From Temnopleurus reevesii (Eukaryota; Echinodermata; Echinoidea; Temnopleuroida; Temnopleuridae): a stretch of DNA of 10,387 nt. The position numbers and the translations under genes are program-made. The notes under the pieces were generated by a model. It was not told the DNA's origin. It saw only the letters and a list, made by a program, of their open reading frames with translations, and made no database searches. Shown piece by piece: positions 6,661 through 10,387 of the stretch (the first letter of the stretch is position 1; each line of letters opens with the position of its first letter). The DNA lies in assembly GCA_036244855.1 (NCBI GenBank), contig BQKZ01014096.1, forward strand, positions 1 to 10,387, in the 5' to 3' direction.

Positions 6661-7098
6661 TGAGCTCATTCCAAATGATTCATGGTAATAAAATGGTTTA
6701 TTATATGGCTTGAGCTCTTATCTCTGTGATTTACTTGTAAGGGTTCGGATTTAAAGCTAGATTCGAGTTCTGATATAGAATAAATTTGACTATAAAATTC
6801 AATATTTCAGCGTACATGTACATCAATTTTTTCAAATTTACTGAATTTCAGACGTTTTCGCACATTAGGGAATTTGTTATTTTTATGTTTTGAAAGATTA
6901 TTGTACACAACTGTATGGGCGTTCTATGGAGAGAAAATTTGAGCAATTATGGTCGCGATATTTGCGAAAATAAAACCTGAGGAAAAATAACACTTTTACA
7001 GTACAGTGTATTTTGATAAAAAAATGGTTAGCAATCCCAAATCTTTATGAACTGTAATTTGTATGAATATTCATGAGAAAAACAAAATTTAAAGTGGA
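6661..7098. other. AT-rich stretch, nothing recognised
   Basis: Contains isolated TACATGTA-type motifs (GTACATGTAC near 6813) and A/T runs, but no gene, inverted repeat or copy of the listed repeats. Confidence 0.4.
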
Positions 7099-7404
7099 AG
7101 CGTTGTGGTGTAGTGGTTCTGACTCTCGCCTTTCATGCAGAAGGCTGCGGTTCGAGTCCTACCAATGGCGTTGATTTCCTTCAGCAAGAAATTCATCCAC
7201 ACTGCTGCACTCAACCCAGGTGAAAAATGGGTACATGGCAGGAATTTATTCCTTGGCATGCTTGAGCGCCTAACTGGCTTGCTCGGCAGTTCTAGCCAGG
7301 GTAATATACACATGTAGTATGGTACCTAGTATCAAGCGCAGTAGAGTATATATGCATAAAATATAGTGATTGCGCTCTATAAATGGACCTATTATTTTTT
7401 TTTT
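7099..7404 (+). mobile_element. tRNA-derived SINE 2, full length
   Basis: The A box TGGTGTAGTGG (7106-7116) and a perfect B box GGTTCGAGTCC (7149-7159) form a tRNA-like head with an internal pol III promoter. The body shares CTTCAGCAAGAAATT, CTGCACTCAACCCAGGTG, ATGGGTAC and GGCAGGAAT with SINE 1. The end is GCGCTCTATAAATGGACC, then ATTATT and a T run. The middle is diverged from SINE 1 and has an AT-rich insertion with TACACATGTAG near 7310. The tRNA head suggests a Glu- or Asp-like origin by its GGTxTAGTGGTT D-arm, but the anticodon arm is too decayed to decide. The short open frames on both strands are incidental. Confidence 0.88.
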
Positions 7405-7644
7405 ATCATTTGTTGTCAGATGAATAAACTTATCTACAGGTGTGATTCACTTGTATGGATTCTGATTATTCATTTTCTGGTATTGAAACGAATAGAAAAT
7501 TTACTGACTGACCCAAATTATTAAGTGCAAGAATATTTATTAGAAAATCAACAAATAAAGTGATTTTGATTATTTGGTGTCTGAGATGAAAAATCTTTTC
7601 CACTTAGCCTCTACCACCTTTATGAGAATTGTCTGTACACACTT
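7405..7644. other. AT-rich DNA between SINE 2 and the next repeat
   Basis: No feature recognised. Confidence 0.4.
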
Positions 7645-8024
7645 AAAGGGGAACTTCACCGAGACATTGATGTGCACTCAGTCGATGAAGAAAAATTTGA
7701 GCAAAATCCGACAATCCGTTCAAAAGTTATGAATTTTTAAAGTTTTGATTTACACCTCTCATGGGCTCCTCAAATTGGCAACATACAGGCACAAAATGGC
7801 TGCCAACATGAAGTACTCTCCATTCACTTTGTACACAGAATTTCACATTTTCTTTTTTTATAGAAAAGTAGACAAAATTGTGCTTTTCTCTTCAAGTATG
7901 ATATGGGCATTTTGATTCTGCATGCATTTCGGAATGAATTTCTTTCTTATTTTGTAGGGGAAGCTTATCCTGTGTAGGTTGCCAGTACATGTACACCCAT
8001 TCAAAAATATTTCTGATCTTGTAA
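7645..8024 (+). repeat. Dispersed TTAAAGGGGAAC repeat, longer plus-strand copy
   Basis: Starts CTTAAAGGGGAACTTCACCG and includes ATGAAGAAAAATTTGAGCAA and CAATCCGTTCAAAAGTTATG. It continues through CACAAAATGGCTGCCAAC to about the GTAACAGGG at 8021. The first 110 bp match the minus-strand fragment at 3283-3420. The right limit is uncertain, and no terminal inverted repeat was found for it. I recall similar TTAAAGGGGAA-headed sequences as abundant in ambulacrarian genomes, but this was not checked. Confidence 0.65.
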
Positions 8025-8032
8025 CAGGGACT

Positions 8033-8054
8033 GAATTTAAGAATTTAAGAATTT
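8033..8054. repeat. 8-bp tandem repeat GAATTTAA, about 2.75 copies
   Basis: GAATTTAA occurs at 8033-8040 and 8041-8048, followed by GAATTT at 8049-8054. Confidence 0.85.
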
Positions 8055-8178
8055 GCAGGGGAGCTACAGATAGCGCTCATAGAGGCTCTTAGGGAGAGTT
8101 TTAGGGGAGCTAAATTGGGTCTTCATGTAGTAATATTGGAATTACAAGGGGCTCAATAAATCACTCCCCAAAAAGCAT

Positions 8179-8221
8179 TTAAGGGGAGCTTTAGGAGAGC
8201 AATCGCTCTCACCCCCCTTAA
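8179..8221. repeat. Two-part hairpin
   Basis: The outer stem is TTAAGGGG (8179-8186) with CCCCTTAA (8214-8221). The inner stem is GAGAGC (8195-8200) with GCTCTC (8205-8210) around an AATC loop. Both stems are perfect. It is not followed by a T run typical of a terminator and is best seen as transposon structure. Confidence 0.8.
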
Positions 8222-8234
8222 AATGTACTCCCTG

Positions 8235-8829
8235 TTGTCACTGTAGATAATTATTACGACAATCATGACATAAAGAATGGCAAATAAGAAAAAAGATAGC
8301 AATTGTATAGATCTGGATGGTCCAAGTTGTCATGTAGATTGATTGGTTTGACTTGTTATTCGCACCTGGTATGCACCATTAAAAACAAGTAAAGGATACT
8401 GCCGAAGGTCACAGCATGGCTGTTCTTTTTTCTGTTGAATTGTGTTTGGTTCGTAATTACCCTCATTTTTGGGTAGATAATTAGCTTTCTGAAGCTCAAA
8501 GACAGCGGACAACAATAGTGATAATTGGATTTTAGATTGCAGTAAAAATACATGTTAACCGTTCATTGGAGCTGAATTTTTTTGCTGGGGGTTTTATTCT
8601 CGTTAATTTTGCGACCATGAATTTGCTAGAATATTCTCCCATTTTCATGTAAATGAAGATCTGAAAATTTCCTTTGGTAAAGGTAATAGGTTAACCCTAA
8701 TGTAACTGGGCTTTTTTCAGGTTATCTATGGCTGGGGGATAAGGGGTTGATTCATAATAAAAATGAGGGAGAGAGGGAGGAGAATGGGCCAAAAGGAGGG
8801 ACGTACAATGTAGTTATCAGGCAAAGAGG
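8235..8829. other. No gene or repeat recognised
   Basis: Two overlapping minus-strand open frames of 61-65 codons near 8330-8553 have no recognisable composition or motif and are treated as chance. A purine-rich GAGGGAGAGAGGGAGGAG run occurs near 8765. Confidence 0.4.
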
Positions 8830-8904
8830 ATATAAATGCAAAACATTGAGTCGCCCCTTGCGAACTTATTGATAAGGAGAGAATGAATATAAATGCAAAA
8901 CATT
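8830..8904 (+). repeat. 18-bp direct repeat pair
   Basis: ATATAAATGCAAAACATT occurs exactly at 8830-8847 and 8887-8904, 57 bp apart. Each contains ATGCAAA, which overlaps the octamer/POU-type motif ATGCAAAT in all but its last base. The spacer is unrelated and contains GAGTCGCCCCTTGCG. Confidence 0.85.
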
Positions 8905-9053
8905 TGCCACTAAATGTACAATATCCATCTTCATCAGTAAAACTGCTTGATGATAATCAGTTAATCTGTAACATATTCCTATTATACCAGCCAGCCCTTT
9001 GATCCATGATCTTTGTTAGATAGCAAATTACTTCTACTATAACTCTCTATAGT

Positions 9054-9267
9054 AGTCTACAGTTACAGACTGTTTGCTTTCAGTGTTGCAATTTGCACAG
9101 TGCACGATACAGAGTCTGCTTTCAGAGACTATAATAGTTGTGGAGGTGAGTTCCTTTTTAGCAAGGAATTCATAACATAGTTGAAGTAGTCTCTAACTGC
9201 AGACTGTGAATTGTGAGCTATATGCAAACTTTGGAAAGCCGAAGTCGAGAGTCTGCGCCTGCAGACT
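9054..9267. repeat. Cluster of four 18-nt dyads AGTCT-N8-AGACT
   Basis: Four sites share the same geometry: AGTCTACAGTTACAGACT (9054-9071), AGTCTGCTTTCAGAGACT (9113-9130), AGTCTCTAACTGCAGACT (9188-9205) and AGTCTGCGCCTGCAGACT (9250-9267). Start-to-start spacing is 59, 75 and 62 bp. The arms are constant and the 8-bp centres vary; in the last site the pairing extends to 7 bp on each side around GCCT. The arms contain GTCT/AGAC, the known SMAD-binding box, but that reading is only a possibility. A decayed tandem repeat of about 60-75 bp or a set of nested small transposon ends could also explain it. Confidence 0.85.
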
Positions 9268-9316
9268 ACCCACTCTCCCCATTCATCATTCCTTGGCCAT
9301 AAACACTGATCGCCTG

Positions 9317-9324
9317 TGATGTCA
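9317..9324. promoter_or_regulatory. CRE/ATF-like octamer TGATGTCA
   Basis: One base different from the palindromic CREB/ATF site TGACGTCA. It lies 17 bp before the X-box palindrome. Confidence 0.35.
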
Positions 9325-9341
9325 CAGAAATGAGCATTTTC

Positions 9342-9357
9342 GGTTGCCATGGTAACC
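9342..9357. promoter_or_regulatory. Perfect palindromic RFX X-box
   Basis: GGTTGCCATGGTAACC is a perfect 16-bp palindrome and contains GTTGCCATGGTAAC, the canonical double half-site of RFX winged-helix factors. RFX factors drive ciliary and other genes in animals (established knowledge). It lies about 960 bp upstream of the putative start codon at 10315. Motif identity is clear, but use of the site is inferred. Confidence 0.6.
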
Positions 9358-9646
9358 CTCTAATATTCCTGGTTGCGGGGAGTATTGCTATAAGCTTTTG
9401 GAGCAATACATTTGTCCCCATTTTCTCTGATGAATAAACCATTTGCTCTTTTATGTGGGATATGCCAAGGGATTCCTAGTGAAGCTAGATTGTTTTGATG
9501 GCCTTTTCATTCTAGGGGTGTGCTCAAATTTTGATAAAATGACATAAAAAGGGTATCTGAGGCGAAAAAAAAAAATAATTTGCTCGTTTCGAGTTTGTGC
9601 AATTAGCCACCTGAAATATCATTTGGTCACTCAAAATCTGTCATTC
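9358..9646. other. Intergenic sequence, no gene recognised
   Basis: Contains an A10-type run near 9566. No repeat listed elsewhere is found here. Confidence 0.4.
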
Positions 9647-9657
9647 GCCGCCATTTT
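9647..9657 (-). promoter_or_regulatory. YY1-like motif
   Basis: GCCGCCATTTT on the plus strand equals AAAATGGCGGC on the minus strand, which fits the known YY1 consensus core (A/C)ATGGCGGC. It lies about 660 bp upstream of the putative ATG. Its role is unproven. Confidence 0.35.
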
Positions 9658-10200
9658 ATGATAATCTTATGGTTACCGGCTATGATAGTAAATTTGGCTG
9701 CTTGCTGATGATGTAAAAGCATTGAGATGACCCCTGCATGGTGAAAAGCATTCAAAAACTGAAAGCATGACCTTTTTTGCATTTTCACTATCCATGCAAA
9801 AGGATTATGATACATTTTATGTATTTCTTCTCACTACATGTGAGTGTACTCACTGATAAGGCAAAAAAAGTTGTTGAGATGCTCTCCACCGACCAACCCT
9901 CCACAATTGGCTTGGCCTGATCTTTTTAAATTTTTTTTTTTTTACTCCATATACATGTAGCTAAATCAAGAAAAAGTATACATGTAGATCTTGAAACATG
10001 GTATTAAAGAGTGTAATCTACTCTATATACACAGCTGTATATCTCTGGATAAAACCTTGATATTGGACCGTTTGGACCTTTTATATTGAACTGTAGTACA
10101 TCTAACTATATCCAGCTGCAGCATTATGTGAACAGATATATGTGAATCTACAAGGAGTAGCAAGGAGAGGAGTAAGGCAGGGTTTTTTTTCATGACATTT
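9658..10200. other. Upstream DNA of the putative gene, no gene recognised
   Basis: Contains a 13-T run at 9931-9943, two ATACATGTAG motifs near 9951 and 9978, and a hairpin ATATACA-CAGC-TGTATAT at 10025-10042. No clear TATA box positioned for the gene was found. The minus-strand open frames in this stretch look like chance frames. Confidence 0.4.
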
Positions 10201-10222
10201 TGACCACAGAACTTATTTTCAG
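10186..10222 (+). promoter_or_regulatory. Splice-acceptor-like sequences in a putative 5' UTR
   Basis: A T tract near 10183-10190 is followed by CATTTTGACCACAG, with AG at 10208-10209. A second acceptor-like sequence, TTATTTTCAG, ends at 10222. Either could close a 5'-UTR intron upstream of the ATG at 10315, with TTTTGAC as a possible branch point. No donor can be assigned. Confidence 0.3.
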
Positions 10223-10226
10223 TCCC

Positions 10227-10256
10227 ATGTGCTTGTTTCCGCGTCACCTTGTTTAG
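10227..10256 (+). CDS. Upstream ORF of 9 codons
   Basis: ATG TGC TTG ... GTT TAG encodes MCLFPRHLV and stops 58 bases before the main ATG, in a different frame. If transcription starts or splicing enters before 10227, this short frame could reduce initiation at the main ATG. It may also lie inside an intron or upstream of the start site, in which case it means nothing. Confidence 0.25.
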   Translation: MCLFPRHLV

Positions 10257-10314
10257 AATTTTTCACTGCACCCAACATTGAACATTCCTCATCTTTTGTT
10301 ATTCTAATTCGACA

Positions 10315-10387
10315 ATGGCTTCAAACGCACCAGTGAATACGAGGCAGATCGCTGCTGTGACCTGCCAAGTGATGAATGACATTCTTA
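10315..10387 (+). CDS. N-terminus of an unidentified protein, partial
   Basis: An ATG in strong Kozak context (ACAATGG, with A at -3 and G at +4) opens a frame of 24 codons plus one base to the window end. It starts MASNAPVNTR and ends VMNDIL. It is the first ATG after an in-frame TGA at 10279-10281, which supports it as the true start. The composition shifts to about half G+C with no A/T runs, unlike the upstream DNA, as expected of an exon. The residues are mildly polar with no signal peptide or membrane segment, so a cytosolic or nuclear protein is more likely than a secreted one. I do not recognise the family. It may instead be a chance frame or part of a transposon that continues beyond the window. 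Confidence 0.5.
   Translation, partial: MASNAPVNTRQIAAVTCQVMNDIL

Larger units (their letters stand above)
8025..8234. mobile_element. Possible small hAT-like hairpin element
   Basis: AACAGGGA (8023-8030) and TCCCTGTT (8229-8236) are exact complements. CAGGG...CCCTG ends are typical of hAT-type elements. The interior is rich in AGGGGAGCT-like repeats (8056, 8103 and 8182) and ends in a strong hairpin. No convincing 8-bp target duplication is visible; TTGTAAC and TTGTCAC near the two ends are only suggestive and out of register by one base. Confidence 0.4.

Noticed and set aside
7089..7317. Overlapping open frames on both strands
   Set aside because: They coincide with SINE 2. Frames in a pol III-type element are incidental, and SINE 1 does not preserve them.
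8179..8221. Rho-independent terminator
   Set aside because: There is no T run after the stem, no gene upstream, and the genome is clearly eukaryotic.
9129..9350. Minus-strand 73-codon frame whose ATG lies in the X-box palindrome
   Set aside because: The ATG is created by the palindrome centre CCATGG, and the frame runs through the AGTCT dyads. The protein has no recognisable domain and ordinary stop spacing.
10025..10042. Hairpin ATATACA-CAGC-TGTATAT as a regulatory element
   Set aside because: Short AT-rich hairpins of this size are expected often in DNA of this composition, and nothing links it to the gene.

Overview
The window looks like non-coding DNA from a marine invertebrate genome, most probably an echinoderm or another ambulacrarian. 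It is AT-rich and has no long open reading frame. It holds tRNA-derived SINEs ending in (ATT)n, several families of small inverted-repeat transposons, and many copies of the TACATGTA palindrome, which is abundant in sea urchin and other marine invertebrate genomes. Apart from a probable first coding exon at the extreme right edge, the open frames longer than 60 codons look like chance frames in repeats or AT-rich DNA.

Layout. 1-177 is featureless. 178-1160 is a tandem duplication with a period of about 294 bp; its second copy is split by a 393-bp Tc1/mariner-type MITE (630-1022) full of palindromes. 1131-2028 holds three copies of a repeat of up to 170 bp. 2071-2493 is a possible degraded inverted-repeat element, followed by a C-rich stretch. 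2640-3720 is a second, older duplication; its first copy carries a tRNA-SINE (2956-3243), and a dispersed repeat fragment lies between the copies. 3720-4740 is mostly unique AT-rich DNA with one CTCF-like site. 4738-5630 is a third duplication. Two members of a second MITE family (4929-5141 and 6084-6300) lie in opposite orientations. A second, full-length tRNA-SINE is at 7099-7404, a dispersed repeat starts at about 7645, and a possible hAT-like hairpin element is at 8025-8234.

The last 1.4 kb differs in kind. It has a cluster of four 18-nt AGTCT-N8-AGACT dyads (9054-9267), a CRE-like octamer and a perfect palindromic RFX X-box (9342-9357), and a YY1-like site (9647-9657). These precede splice-acceptor-like sequences, a 9-codon upstream ORF, and an ATG in strong Kozak context at 10315 that stays open to the window end. 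I read this as the upstream region and first coding exon of a gene running off the right edge. Its product cannot be identified from 24 codons.

I see no bacterial-type genes, CRISPR arrays or rRNA, and no new enzymatic system. The main value of the window is as a transposon archive: two insertions can be compared with uninserted paralogous sites in the same 10 kb, and there are unexplained symmetric motif clusters upstream of the putative gene.
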